DNA from: Lucifuga dentata
Taxonomy: Eukaryota; Chordata; Actinopteri; Ophidiiformes; Bythitidae
Direction of reading: 5' to 3'
DNA: 64,000 bases
Assembly: GCA_014773175.1 (NCBI GenBank)
Contig: VXCM01000413.1
Span: 62,001-126,000 of the forward strand
The notes under the pieces are model-generated. The model saw nothing but the letters and a program-made list of their open reading frames with translations. It ran no database searches and was not told the origin of the DNA. This document shows positions 10,176 through 21,810 of this stretch, piece by piece; within the stretch, counting starts at the first letter, position 1; each line of letters starts with the position of its first letter. The translations under genes and the position numbers were made by a program.

Positions 10176-12513
10176 GAATCAAAGGCCAATAACATCTGCA
10201 ATCCAGTTTCCTTTGTGGCTTTTAAAGGATCCGCATTGTTATGAAATGTCAAATTTGGAAATATTTTATAACCGCTTATGCTTTGTTGCTTGTTTTAAAG
10301 CCACTTCCTTGCTCATTTCACTATTGTTTGAATGTATAAACTGCTGATTGATTATATTATTATTCTACGTGGGCAAAGCTGCTTCACGGCAATAAAGTAA
10401 CTATTTAAAATGTAAAGAGACAAAGGAATTGAATGAGTGAGTGAGAGACAGAGAGAGAGAGAGAAAGAGAGAGAGAGATTTAATGACAAACAAATGTGAT
10501 GGGCGGTCACAGGCTTTACTACAGAGACTTCCTCCCTTGCTGCTGAGCTAAAGGTGAGAAACAATGAGCGTGAAAGGATGACATGCCAGCACAAGGCAAC
10601 TGTTGTAGGAAAAACAAAGGCTGCTGCTGAGCCACAAGGATAAGAGGACACGGTAATGGAGAAGCGTTCAATGTCCCTGAGTCGATTATGTTGTTGTCTC
10701 ACAGCAACAGCTCCCTACATATGTCCTGTATCCTAATGTAACTACCCACAATGTAACACCCTGTTTCTCCTCGCTGCTGCCTTGTCATTATTGCATTTTC
10801 TGTATCCTTCCACCTTTGTCATGGTTTTTTGTTGTATGGTAAGTTGTGACACTTGGCGCATCTTTGGGCTTACACTTGAGCTCTGCATATGAGTCCACCT
10901 ACATTTTTTACACACGTGGCTCTGCTCACACACTTGCTTGTGTACTTTATGTCAATCTGGAGGATTAAATATTATATTTGCCAGGGGGAAATACAGGGCC
11001 TGAAACATAAATCCTCTCTGGTTGGCATCAGAACAGTGAAAAAAAAAAAAAATTACTTTTGATTTCACTCAACAGTGCAAACAAAGATGTGACAAACAAA
11101 GAGATCAGCATTTTATACTTAAGCTACAGCAGCAGGAGCAGAAACAGAGATTGTATATGAGACCATTAAGTGAATTCTGCCATGCTTCTTCTCCTCAGCC
11201 TCTCCTCAAAGCTTGTTGACATGTTTATGGTTTTCACCGCACTGCGCTGCTGATGTGATAGTACTGCCACCACGATTTTTGTTTTGGTAATGCAACTTGT
11301 GAATACGTAGCATTAATTCTAGGCAACTAAAGAATGTGAGATCTGCATGGCAGCCATCTTGGTTATGCATATGCAGAATTAAGATCAAGTATAAATGGCT
11401 TTGCCTACATAAAGTGCCTAAATTAGGCTAGATTTGATCTTACCCTTCTTATTATCGCGGGAAATGAAGACTCCAAGAAAATAACTAATCATTTGGAAGT
11501 CATGGCAACAGAAATCAAATCAGGCCTGATGGTTTGATTACCCACAGTACATCTCATCATTTTTCAGACCAAATAATATCCTGTAATCATCACTTTTCTT
11601 CTTATTTGTGTCGCTACATATGCTGTGGATATTTACTTTGGAATAAATGCAGACATATTCCATACCATTCACTGAACTGACTACCCTGATCCATATTTTT
11701 CTCTGTCTTCAATTATATTACCTTGTCTCATCATTATTCCCAATCCTTATCAATCATTTATTGATCAGAGTATAAATAGATATAAATCCAGAGACTCAGA
11801 GCAAAGAAAGCACCATTTTGATGATATTTCCAAAGCTATTCTACACAAAACATCAGAGACAAATCTCTGAATGAATGTTACAGAAAAAAAAGTCCACTTC
11901 TAGTGGTATCCAATACTACTCATCTTAACCTTCAAAAAGCCCACAGAAAGCCACAGTGGGCTTTATCCCAGCTTCAGACAGACATTTCCTATAATCAGAC
12001 ATGCATCAGATATTTCCCCCTTTTCATCCAACAGATTTATACTGTCAGAGTGTCAGCAGGAATCAGGAAAAAGCAGCTAGAATTGGCTGTGACACACTTG
12101 TAGTTCCTCACAATTTAGCTATTGCATTGCAATGCCATATTCTCATCTACAGGGAAACTAGTTGAGGAGTGAGCTGGAGCTGGGTTATAGTTCTGCTATA
12201 GTTCAGGCGTTATTCTGATTAAGCCATTAACACAAGCCTTTAATGCCTGTGAATGAGTCTCCCCACTGCCATGAATGAATCATTTAATACAATATTCCCA
12301 GCATTCTACTTTTGTTGCTGTTAATGCTGTACAATTTTCAGCTAAAATTATAACCAAAAGCAGTATTAGTTTCCATGCAACCCACTCACTAAACACAGCA
12401 ATGTCACGCTGTGTCCTGCTGAGCACTGAGCATAAGTTGCATATTGCAAAATGGTCCAATAAGAAAACACATTTCCTTTGGGATGTGGGGTTGTTCAATG
12501 CCACAGTAAGACT

Positions 12514-13095
12514 TTAAAGGACCATACTGGTGGTAAGGCATGTTTGGGCCCAATATATGCAACCCGCTTTACATTGTTGTTACGTTACTGGCAACCATTT
12601 CTCAAAATATTCTACTGGAGTGGTAAATTTTAGAATTGTTTTTCCCACCTTCCGGGCAGCCATTGGTTTCTGTTCATTTGTTAAAATCAACTAGTAGAGA
12701 CTTTAAATGCGCTTGAGATACATAATCAATTACAGCAAACACTTCTATTTTTTGTCTAAGTAACTTTATTTAAATTGATCCAACACGGAACTGCATGGAA
12801 GACAATGTATGTTTCCTCCAGAAAAGTTAGCCCCAGGAGAAGACGGCTTTTACTGAGAAATTGAAACAACTGTGCCTTCCACAATAGTGCATAAGTGTTA
12901 GCAGACAAAACACTGAATTTTAAGGTGAGTGTATCACATGAACATTTGTTTTAGAAAAATTAGAGGATTTGGAAAAATAACAGAAAAACTAAAATATGGT
13001 TTCATGTTTTGGAAATTGGTTGTCAGAAATGTAACATATATGTGATTTGTATATATTGGGCTTAAACATGCAAACTCACTGATATGGTCCTTTAA
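12514..13095. mobile_element. TTAA-flanked MITE, copy 2 (inverted interior)
   Basis: Begins TTAAAGGACCATACTGG and ends GATATGGTCCTTTAA, with TTAA at both edges and inverted-repeat ends that contain GCATGTTTGGGCCCAATATA and TATTGGGCTTAAACATGC. Its interior aligns with the reverse complement of copies 1 and 3 (for example TTTTAAGGTGAGTGTATCA here against TGATACACCCACCTTAAAAA there). It has no coding capacity. Confidence 0.72.
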
Positions 13096-14909
13096 TAGGA
13101 CTGTGGCCATCTTAAGCAGGTGTGTCATAATATGTTAATTCCCATAAATATAAATGTAAATACATATTGTTGCCAAATTCAGTTAGAATAAAGGAAAAAC
13201 TGGATCTCCAAAGTGTAATGCACTTTGAGAGATTGTGAGCCTGTGTATCCCTTTTCCAGTTGTCTAATGGTCAGTATTCCAGCTTCTACCTCTGTATGTC
13301 TGTGTGTGTGTGCATGTGTGTGTGAGAGAGAGAGATAGAGTTCAGAGGGCTTGTCTGAGTCTTTCTGTGGGATTCTCTCTTACAGACACTGACAGCAGCA
13401 AAGCTCACATACATCAGTGAAAATGAGCTTAAACTGATAAATGGGCCAATAGTGGCCTTTTATTTTAAGAATAGATTTAAGCCTGTCACCTGTGTCATCT
13501 CTGATAAAACACACGCAATGTAATTTGATTCATCACACACTTATTCGATACAAGGCAGCTATTTTATGTCCAGTGTAGCAGGCATTTAATTAATTCTATT
13601 ATTATTACTAGATTTTAGAAAGAGTATTAGCATTGCTTTTAGTATTATTGTGGGTTTCCATGGCAACTCATCCTTACAAGAATCCTGCATATGACATATT
13701 CTACTGAACACACAATCAACTTTTGTTGGCCCGTTACATAAGACAACAGTTACAAGTTAATATTTGGTCACCATTGTTCAGAGAGGCTCCAGTCAAACTG
13801 TAGCTTCATACCCATCACTCCCAAATGATAAAATTATATACAATTATGTTACATAAAGCATACATAGGATTATGTATGCTTTATATTATATAAACTAGGA
13901 ACCAAAGATTAAGATTATAAAAAGATTATATAAACCAAGATTATATAAACTATATAAGATTATATATTAAGATTATACCAAGATTATACCAAGATTATAA
14001 GATTATACCAAGATTATAAGATTATACCAAGATTATATATTATATAAACCAAGATTATATAAACTAGGAACCAAATAAATTTAATTCAGTTTCAGTTTAC
14101 TTTGTCTCTCTTTGCTCGCCCACTCATTAGTTCCTTCTTGCTCTCTTATCTGGTAGCTTGTTGCATAAATGTTATTTAAAATACAATATAAAATAATAAC
14201 AATATAGCATTATTTTATGAGCATAATGAAGTACAGTGCTCATACATGTGATGATGAAACATCTTTGATTGTACTTTTCTTTATATTCTTTGTATGGTTA
14301 CAAACAAACATTTGAGCCTTATTTTTGCGGCAGTCTACAGGAATTCTGAGAGCAAGGTGAACTCTGGGTATCGTGGAGCGATCAAAGCCTCATGACTTCC
14401 ACCACCCTGATAAAGTCTGAAAGCAGACAGATCAATGTCACTGCACACACCACATCTAAGACCATATCCCTGATTTCAACTCATACGGGTGTGTGTTGGG
14501 GGGTCAAATTTAAAGATACCAGAGTAAAATAGCAGCTTGTGGCAAGTTCCAGGCCAAAATATATTTCTGTCAATGAACCGCTAATGGTCAGACTCTGCTG
14601 ACAGCATGCACAAAACACACTGCTCCTTTTGAAGGTCAGTGATAAGGTGTGTGTGTGTGTGTGTGTCATTCTGTCAAAATGTCATTTCTCAAGCTCATAT
14701 GACAGTGAGTGAAAGACACAGCGTAACATTTAGCATTTATGCACTGAGCTGACTCTCCTCCAGAAGCAGACAGGGGGTCAGAATCTTCCTCAAAGATTGT
14801 CAGAGGGGAAAACTGTTTTGGGGGATGGAACCTGAATCACCATGCTGACTATGACATTATTAAAATCGAAATTATAATTTTATGAATCATAATTGCTCTC
14901 AAATTTTGT
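13096..14909. other. No gene seen; AT-rich with local tandem repeat
   Basis: Contains a short GT/GA tract (13300-13338), a perfect hairpin at 13853-13884, an 11-bp tandem repeat array at 13887-14072, and a (GT)n at 14648-14666. No coding frame is credible. Confidence 0.55.
13887..14072. repeat. AAGATTATACC tandem repeat
   Basis: A short minisatellite built from variants of AAGATTATACC, AAGATTATAAG and AAGATTATATAAACC. The phrase TATATAAACTAGGAACCAAA appears at both the left edge (about 13888) and the right edge (about 14056), so the array sits between two copies of the same flank. Confidence 0.8.
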
Positions 14910-15395
14910 TTAAAGAACAGTACCATCCATTTTGCATGTTTGAGCCTAATATATTCAATTTTCATACATGTTACATTACTGACAATCATTTCCCAAAGGA
15001 TAAAACTGTATTTCAGCTTCCCTGATAGTTTGCAAAATCTCTTAATCTTTCAAAATCAAATATTCAAGCGACACACCCACCTTAAAAATTGATGTTTAGC
15101 CTGCTGATAGGTACGCAAAATTGTGAAGTCACGGCTGTTTAAATTTTTCGATAAATGCAGGTCTTCTTTTGGGACTATATTTTCTGGTGAAGACGTACAT
15201 TCACTCTGCACTTTTTATTGTCTTAAAAAGATGTAATTTCAAAAAAATTTGAATACATTTGTTGTTCACGATTAGATTACCTATCCCAAGAACGTTTCAG
15301 GTATCAACAAGTTGATTTTAATGTACCAGAATGAACTGAAACCAAAGGCAGTCTGGAAGGTAGGAAAAAATAATCATAATTCACTGTTCCTCACA
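14910..15395. mobile_element. TTAA MITE, copy 3 (right end lost)
   Basis: Starts TTAAAGAACAGTACCATCC and follows copy 1 closely through CCCAAAGGATAAAAC, TCTTAATCTTTCAAAATCA, CACCCACCTTAAAAAT and TATCCCAAGAAC to about 15395. Beyond the GGAAGGTAGGAAAA segment the similarity fades, and the right terminal repeat seen in copies 1 and 2 is missing. Confidence 0.7.
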
Positions 15396-16767
15396 ATTGT
15401 TAATTTTTGTCTGCAGCAGCTACAAATCGCAATCTGTAGGTGCGTTGGTGTGGAACAAAGAAGAATGAAAATGTGATGGTGGTGTCAATGATCATTATAA
15501 GGCCACATAACATATTCAGAAAAGCATTACATATGGTTTATTCCTGTAAACATCTCCATATTAAATAACTTTAGCCAGTTTAGCACTACTCGTTATATAT
15601 ACTTTACCATGAATTTACTTCATATCAGCCAGAGAAGTGGTATATAATTCTGTAAGTTAAGTGTGTGAAGGGTGACTGCCTTTTTTCATCCCACTTAAGC
15701 TTCCGTCTTCATGGTGAAAGACAAGGTGACGAACAGTATCTATCAGTGGATGTCAATGAAAAGCTTAGAATATGAAATGAAAAAAAAAACAACTCTGCTG
15801 TCTGCATAGAAATGTGGCTTCACTGTAAAACCTTGGCATAGAATTGCATAACGGCTCATAAATAAAACATTCAGCCTTGAATATGCAATGCACACACAAG
15901 CAGGCAGGCATATGGTACAACCTCTTATGCCCGGTTTTTGCTCATCATTTTCAAAGCCAATGAACCACTCGTCCATCTTGGAGCTGAGATGGTCTCAGTG
16001 TGTTTACGCCCATATAGACATGCTTCTTTACCGTATGTCAGTCACTACATGGCCTGATGGAGAGCTGCTTAATTGGAAGGTTTCTTTGTCTCACTCTCTC
16101 TCACTTTCTGTCTCTCTCGGTCACGTTTTTGCTCTGTCTCACTCTGTCTCAACCACAGAGGAGGCCTAGCATGCATTCATCAAGTGGAGGTTGAGGATTA
16201 GGTTTTAACTGTCTGCTGTCTAAAGGCAATATCAGGGGGCGAAGAGATGACAGTCGTGTTTGCTTTTACACAGCACATATGAGCTGATTAAAAAATGGAG
16301 GAAAGAATAAAAGTTAAAGGTAGACAGTTTTCTTCAAGTAATTCTTATAAATCACTTTTGTGACTTTTTTTTTTTTAAAAACCAGATAATGATGGTGCGA
16401 AAAATGCCACAAGTGAGGGAAATTCAAAACTGAACCATTCGAATGGAAACAGAGCGGGAGCACAGCAGAAAAGCTTGACAATCATTAAAAACTGGGAAAA
16501 ACTTTAAAGAGAAACTTTAAAAATATCAAGATGGTTTTGGAAATAATTATGAAACTGGGTGCTTAAATGTGTCCCATTTTTCTGTGCACCATAGATCCAG
16601 AATCTTCCTCCTCCGCCTCCCTGTCCTCCAGTTCACCTCGTCGGCTTGTTTTTCCTGAGCTGTCCTCCTCGTTACCTGGCTAATCCAGCTACTGTCAAGA
16701 TTTAAACGTCGTTTCACTGTATGCCATATTTCCAGCATTCAGCATCATTTCCCTGAGCCCGACAGAC

Positions 16768-16770
<3 letters not shown>

Positions 16771-16809
<39 letters not shown>
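16771..16809. repeat. (GA)n microsatellite
   Basis: About nineteen GA units in a row. Confidence 0.9.
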
Positions 16810-16814
<5 letters not shown>

Positions 16815-16987
16815 TAAAGACACACACATATCCAGCCCACACATATATGCACATACACATGCAGGAACACATTGTATGAGCCTCTGTTTAATTAGCCCGG
16901 TGGTTTATCAGGGTGATCGGGAGTTCAACGTGCTAAAGTTTCCTGTAGATAAAACAGTGTTTGGAGATGCGGCGCTTAATGAATGCT

Positions 16988-17022
16988 GAGGAGGAGGAGG
17001 AGGAGGAGGAGGAGGAGGAGGA
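16988..17022. repeat. (GAG)n trinucleotide repeat
   Basis: About eleven GAG units. The surrounding frame is not a recognisable protein, so this is not a coding poly-glutamate tract as far as I can see. Confidence 0.9.
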
Positions 17023-17841
17023 AAAACTAAAGGAGATGAGAGGAGGATGACGAGAGGGCGCTACAGTTTAATTGCTTACCTGATTGCCTCTGTCTCCTTA
17101 TCATCCACTTCACATCTATTACAGCAGATGAGAAAATTGCCTCTGACAGATTCGTCTGACACACAAACGCTTTTTCTTCTTTGCCAGGAAACAGCTGAAG
17201 ATGATGTTGTTTGATGATGTTTTTTCTGTGAACTGGTAGTGCTGGTTTCTACTACTAAGACATCCAACAGCTGATTGTACTCAAGTAGAGTTTGAGTTTT
17301 TAAAGGTCAGTACCATTGGTTTTTTTTTTTTTTTTTNTTTTTTTTTTTTTTTGTTTGTTTTTGTTTTTTTGGTTTTTTTTTTGATTGGGTCAGGTCCAAA
17401 ATTTTGCAAAATAGAACTGTGGAAAACCTGCCAAATCTGACATGCATAAATTAACTTTCAAAAAAAGAGACCCAATCCTTATGGATCATATCTGACTGGG
17501 TCAAACATGATCCATAAGGCAGATGACCCAAACAGACCGAAATAGGGAAAGAACACCAACAATGGCAGCAGCATGACCACCAATTAACAAACACTTTTCT
17601 TCTTCATTTTCCTGCACTTCAGCTCACACTCTTCCTCTCATCTAAAAAAGCTCTGCAGCAATTATGATGCACCCTCTGATCAGAGCTGACAGGGAGTTCA
17701 CTCTGATCTACTCAGGTACAAGACACATTGATGCACAGAGTAGACCCAAGATCCAAGGCAATATCTTGAGAATACAATGGGATCCTGACCTGACTTGGTC
17801 CCTGTTGGTTCTGAGGACTTGAGCAGACCCATGAAGACATC

Positions 17842-18870
17842 TACTGCAGTCTAAATCCCAGATTTTAACTCAAAGAAATTAGTTCATTGTACCCAAAGGT
17901 GAACATATTCCATATATTCCCTAATGATTTTGAGTTAGTTGTACTTTTGGGATATTTTTTTATTCAGTTAAAGTTTTTGAGATGAATCAACTTATGTCAG
18001 TTTAGTTTTGCCCATTGCTATTAGCAAAGTACGTATTCACCAACGTATTGCTTAAAATAGAATCTTGGTGATCAAGTGGGGCAGCATAGTGGCTTAGTGG
18101 TTAGCTCTGTTGCCTCACAGCAAGAAGGTCCCGGGTTCAAGGCTGACCGGGTCCTTTCTGTGTGGAGTTTGCATGTTCTCCCTGTGTCTGCATGGGTTCC
18201 CTCATGGTGCTCCAGCTTCCTCCCACCTCCAAAGACATGCAGGTCAGGTGAATAGGAAACTCTAAATTGACTGTTGGTGTGAATGAGTTTGTCTCTGTGT
18301 GGGACTGTCGGCTTGTCCAGATGAACCCCACCTCTTGCCCAATGGGCTCCAGCCCCCACGTGACCCATAAGAGAACAAACGGGTACAGAAAATGGATGGA
18401 TGGATGGCTGGGTTATTGAGTGGTGTAAGTTAGGGATGAGGGTCTTTGATCATCTCAAGATTAAATGAGCCCCTACCTGGTTGTACAGCTAACTCTTTAT
18501 GCAACTGTCAACACTTGTTGGTATTTACAAAAAAAAAAAAAAAANAAAAAAAAAAAAAAAAGTATTACCATAACTGTCAAAAAATTGCAATTGATTACTA
18601 AAAACAATTCTGATTCTGAAAAAAATGAAATTATTCTCCACTTACTGAAAAAATGCTGCCTGGAAGGAGCAGACAAAGTTATTCTAACCATGTAATATTA
18701 ATTCATTATACCTAAATATGTGAGGCTTTTCTATTGAGAATCCTAGGTTCAATGAACATATACTTTTTTGTTTAACAATGCATAACTTAACTTTTTTAGG
18801 GCAATGAGTTACCCTGCTTTTTTTTTTTTTTTTTTTTAAGTTAAATGAACTTATCAGGGCTTACAGTGTG
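17842..18870 (+). mobile_element. Composite inverted-repeat DNA transposon with SINE inside, copy B
   Basis: The inverted counterpart of 6996-7988. The left end is worn (CAGTCTAAATCCCAGATTTTA), while the right end keeps ATCAGGGCTTACAGTG. Shared interior landmarks include TGAGTTAGTTGTACTTTT, TTTTGCCCATTGCTATTAGC, the SINE, AATGAGCCCCTA, and GAGAATCCTAGGTTCAATGAA. It holds poly-A with an N at 18545 where copy A has an A/T-rich segment. No transposase frame is present. Confidence 0.7.
18078..18407 (+). mobile_element. tRNA-derived SINE (DANA/V-SINE type), copy B
   Basis: Plus-strand copy of the SINE at 7442-7758. The tRNA-like head carries GTGGCTTAGTGGTTAG (A-box region) and GGTTCAAGGC at 18134-18143 (B box). 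The body GTGGAGTTTGCATGTTCTCC follows and the tail ends in GGATGGATGGATGG. Flanking direct repeats are GGTGATCAAGTGG (18067-18079, overlapping the first bases of the element) and GGTTATTGAGTGG (18411-18423). Confidence 0.82.
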
Positions 18871-20636
18871 TAAAGTCACTTTTAAGCCAAGTAAAGTTTA
18901 CTTTTTTACGCCAGTATCACATACAGTGTCTCAAAGGGCTTTCTCACCCAACACAATCTCTCTAGGAAGACAAAGAAATGCCTTAACATGGAAAGAAATA
19001 ATGGAGCGAAGTTGTGGAAGCAGAAAATTACAAAGATACAAAAACAAAGATGTAACAACTAATGAAAATACATACAGCAATGAACCAGATTTTGTTTGTT
19101 TGTTTGTTTGTTTATTAATGTGGGGGGGGGGGANAAAAAAAAAAAAAAAAAGATAAATAAAAATAACCTTAAAGTACTGTTATTAAATTTTGGAAATTTT
19201 AAAAATTCCGAGTGTTGCTATAATGCCACCATTAGGAAAGACTGGCTATATTATACAGGATAAGAATTCCAGACTACAGAGAGAGTTTTTATGAATTTTT
19301 AGGCATGAGAAGAAAGATAAGAAAGATTTTAGCATGAAAAGAAAGAGAAAAAAAAGAAAAGAAAAAAGAAAAGAAAAAAAAGAAACACACAACAAACAAC
19401 ACACGCTGCCTGGCCTATATACCCAGACACAAAACTACTCCATACTTATGCATGCTGTGATAACAGAATTGACTTAAATAAAGTTGTATCCATGTATCAG
19501 TGTAACCGCTGTTTAAATGCAGCTCTGATTCCAGCTGCTGCCACAGCACCTTGATACTACATGATGATACACCGAGTCTCTGCCAAGTTTTATTCAAAGA
19601 AAATTAATTCACTGAGAGGTAATTTGTGGTGGAACAAGCGCCCTGGTTTGCCCCTGCCAGCGAACGGGATCATTCCCTCCCAGTTATAATGTAATCACAT
19701 CCAATTAGAGGAATGACAAAGCGGTCTTCAGCCTTTCATCGGGAGGAAAAGTGTCATCTTACTGCCTGAGTGTTCAGAGGGATAAGCTCGCTCTATCATG
19801 CCGTATCATCTTGCCAGTGTTTCCCCTTTTTTTTATTTGCTTTGTTCCCCCAAAAAACTCCAGTTTCCAATTTTCCACTGGCTGTCTGGCCAAATCATCA
19901 GAGAGCTCAGCAAGCGGAGGAAAAACTCAACCATATTGATTATCCTTCTGCCAGGGAGGAATGTTGGGATTGGGATCCAGCGGGGAAAAAAGACACAAAG
20001 GGAAAGTGACTCTGCTTTGCTCTCCTTTTATTTTAGGAAGATGTGGCACTTTTTTCATAGCAGTGGTGAGCAGTTATGAAGGGAAAAAAAGTTGATAAAA
20101 TGTTTTGGTATCTTAAAGAACATATTAAAGGGTTTTCCCCCTAAATTTTCAAGTAAAATCCCATGATGTGATCATTTAAAACACTGACCAAATCAGTCAA
20201 CAGTCAATTATTCTTTCCAAAGAAATTCACAGTTTTGAAAGTTTTTATACTAAATGCTAAGTTGCAGCAAAGTTGTCACAGCTAAGGATTTAGAGGTCTG
20301 TCTGTTTTTGAATTCCAGGGAATTTTCATCCTGAATGTTTCAGGATGAGACAAAGGAGTCAAAAGAATCTTCAAAAACGGGGAAAGTGAATGAAAAATAA
20401 TCATAATTGTAATCATAATTTTACTCGAAATGCATATAAATCAGGAAGGAGCTGCAGGACCATGACCAGAACATTTCATCCAAAAAGAAAAGGGATATCA
20501 ACTTCAAAAAACAGCAGTATTGCTTTTGTGGAGGCTTTCATGAGCATTTCACAAAAAGAGCCTTGAAAGCCTGAGATTCCTTTCAAAGTAAGAACTGGCA
20601 CAGTGATAGAAGCGAGAGAGGCGGCCAATGTATTCT

Positions 20637-20664
20637 GACCAGTTCCAGGATAGGAAACAAACAC

Positions 20665-20702
<38 letters not shown>

Positions 20703-20729
20703 NCCAGTTCCAGGATAGGAAACAAACAC

Positions 20730-20767
<38 letters not shown>
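20637..20767. repeat. AC microsatellite segment written twice around one N
   Basis: The block CCAGTTCCAGGATAGGAAAC...AACACTAAC(AC)n ending ATAC occurs at 20640-20702 and again at 20704-20767, separated only by the N at 20703. This looks like an unresolved overlap of two contig ends. Confidence 0.85.
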
Positions 20768-20768
<1 letters not shown>

Positions 20769-20833
20769 ATCAGAGAGAAATGTGGATTATTCAGGAATAT
20801 TACTGAACAGCTGAATAGAAATATATGGGCCAG

Positions 20834-20868
<35 letters not shown>

Positions 20869-21017
20869 CAAACTCCTACTGTCCATACAATTATCTATTC
20901 TCCCTCTAACTCCACGAATGGCCCCAGCCAATAGGGGTGCTGTTGGTGAGACTTTACTGACCCCATCTGGCAGGTGATTGGTTAAAACTCAAAACCAGAG
21001 AGAGAAGCAGACAGAGA

Positions 21018-21025
21018 GAGAGGGA

Positions 21026-21077
<52 letters not shown>
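21018..21077. repeat. (GA)n microsatellite
   Basis: A GA tract of about 60 bp, with GGGA variants on its left side. Confidence 0.92.
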
Positions 21078-21079
<2 letters not shown>

Positions 21080-21566
21080 ACCCACCAACAACAGCAGATC
21101 TGATTGGATAATCTAATCCTTGGTCCAATTGTTTGTCATCTTTCTGAGCTGGTCTTTGTTGGTAAGGGGTGTTTTTGTAGTGTGTGGGCTTAAGTGTGTG
21201 GCAAAAAGGAAACTGAAAATTGCTGATCTTTCTCTGGTGACTGAGGAGAAGCAGCCCACAGCAGGCTGTCAGCATGGTTATGCCACCCACTCTGATGGCC
21301 CTGCAGGAGAATTTGAGGCCTGGAGCTGGATCTGATGTAAGATCTCTGCGTGCTTTCATGTGTATTTGCATATATGCATGTAGGTCTGCGTGCAACTGTT
21401 TGTGAGGATTCTCACAATATGTGCTTGTTTACATTCTTATACATGTTACTGCATGTGTGTGATGATGTAAATTCATGAAAAGCTCTTCAGTGGTTCTTTG
21501 GTTCAAACAGAAGCTTTATAAGGAACCATTTCTCAAAAAAAGAAACTTGAAGGTCATTAGATCTCA

Positions 21567-21810
21567 CACCTCCACCAAGGCCAAACTAGACTAAATTTGT
21601 CTTGGTCAAATGATATGTTGAGATCAATATAAGAAGAAACTGACAAAAATATTCAAAAATTTCCTATCTCCCAGTGTCAAGGAATCATTTAGAAAATTGC
21701 TGGATCTGCCTCTGGATCTGGATCGGCACCACAATGTAATGTGTTCTTCCTTTCCAACAAATTTCATCAAAATTGGTTCAGAACTTTAACCAACACAGTT
21801 CAGAGCATAA
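21567..21810. mobile_element. ACCTCCACCAAGG inverted-repeat element, partial copy
   Basis: Begins ACCTCCACCAAGGCC and carries the body phrases GGATCTGGATCGGCACCAC, AATGTAATGTGTTCTTCC and AAATTTCATCAAAATTGGTT. The same body order occurs at 42492-42717 and 49725-50147, where the right end CCTTGG-GGAGGTA is present; here the right end is lost. I recognise it as a common dispersed fish repeat but cannot name the family. Confidence 0.6.

Larger units (their letters stand above)
7989..12513. other. Intergenic or intronic, microsatellites, no gene seen
   Basis: No frame with recognisable protein similarity. Contents include a MITE fragment near 8330-8545, a (CT)n/(GT)n compound tract at 9910-9999, (GA)n at 10139-10172 and 10449-10479, and a poly-A at 11037-11053. 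The lysine-rich frame at 8234-8431 overlaps the MITE fragment and is not convincing as a gene. Confidence 0.55.
15396..17841. other. No gene seen; purine microsatellites
   Basis: Contains CT-rich sequence at 16084-16150, (GA)n at 16771-16809, (GAG)n at 16988-17022, a poly-T with N at 17337, and a hairpin at 17477-17519. At 17298 TTTTTAAAGGTCAGTACCAT resembles the left end of the TTAA MITE but nothing else of the element follows. No coding frame is credible. Confidence 0.55.
18871..21566. other. No gene seen; AC and GA microsatellites
   Basis: Contains G-run/N/A-run at 19122-19151, A/G-rich low complexity at 19300-19390, a duplicated AC-bearing segment around an N at 20703, (AC)n at 20838-20867 and a long (GA)n at 21018-21077. 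No credible coding frame. Confidence 0.55.

Noticed and set aside
18078..18150. A possible tRNA gene
   Set aside because: The tRNA-like head with its B box is followed by the DANA-type SINE body and tail with flanking direct repeats, and the cloverleaf is not intact.
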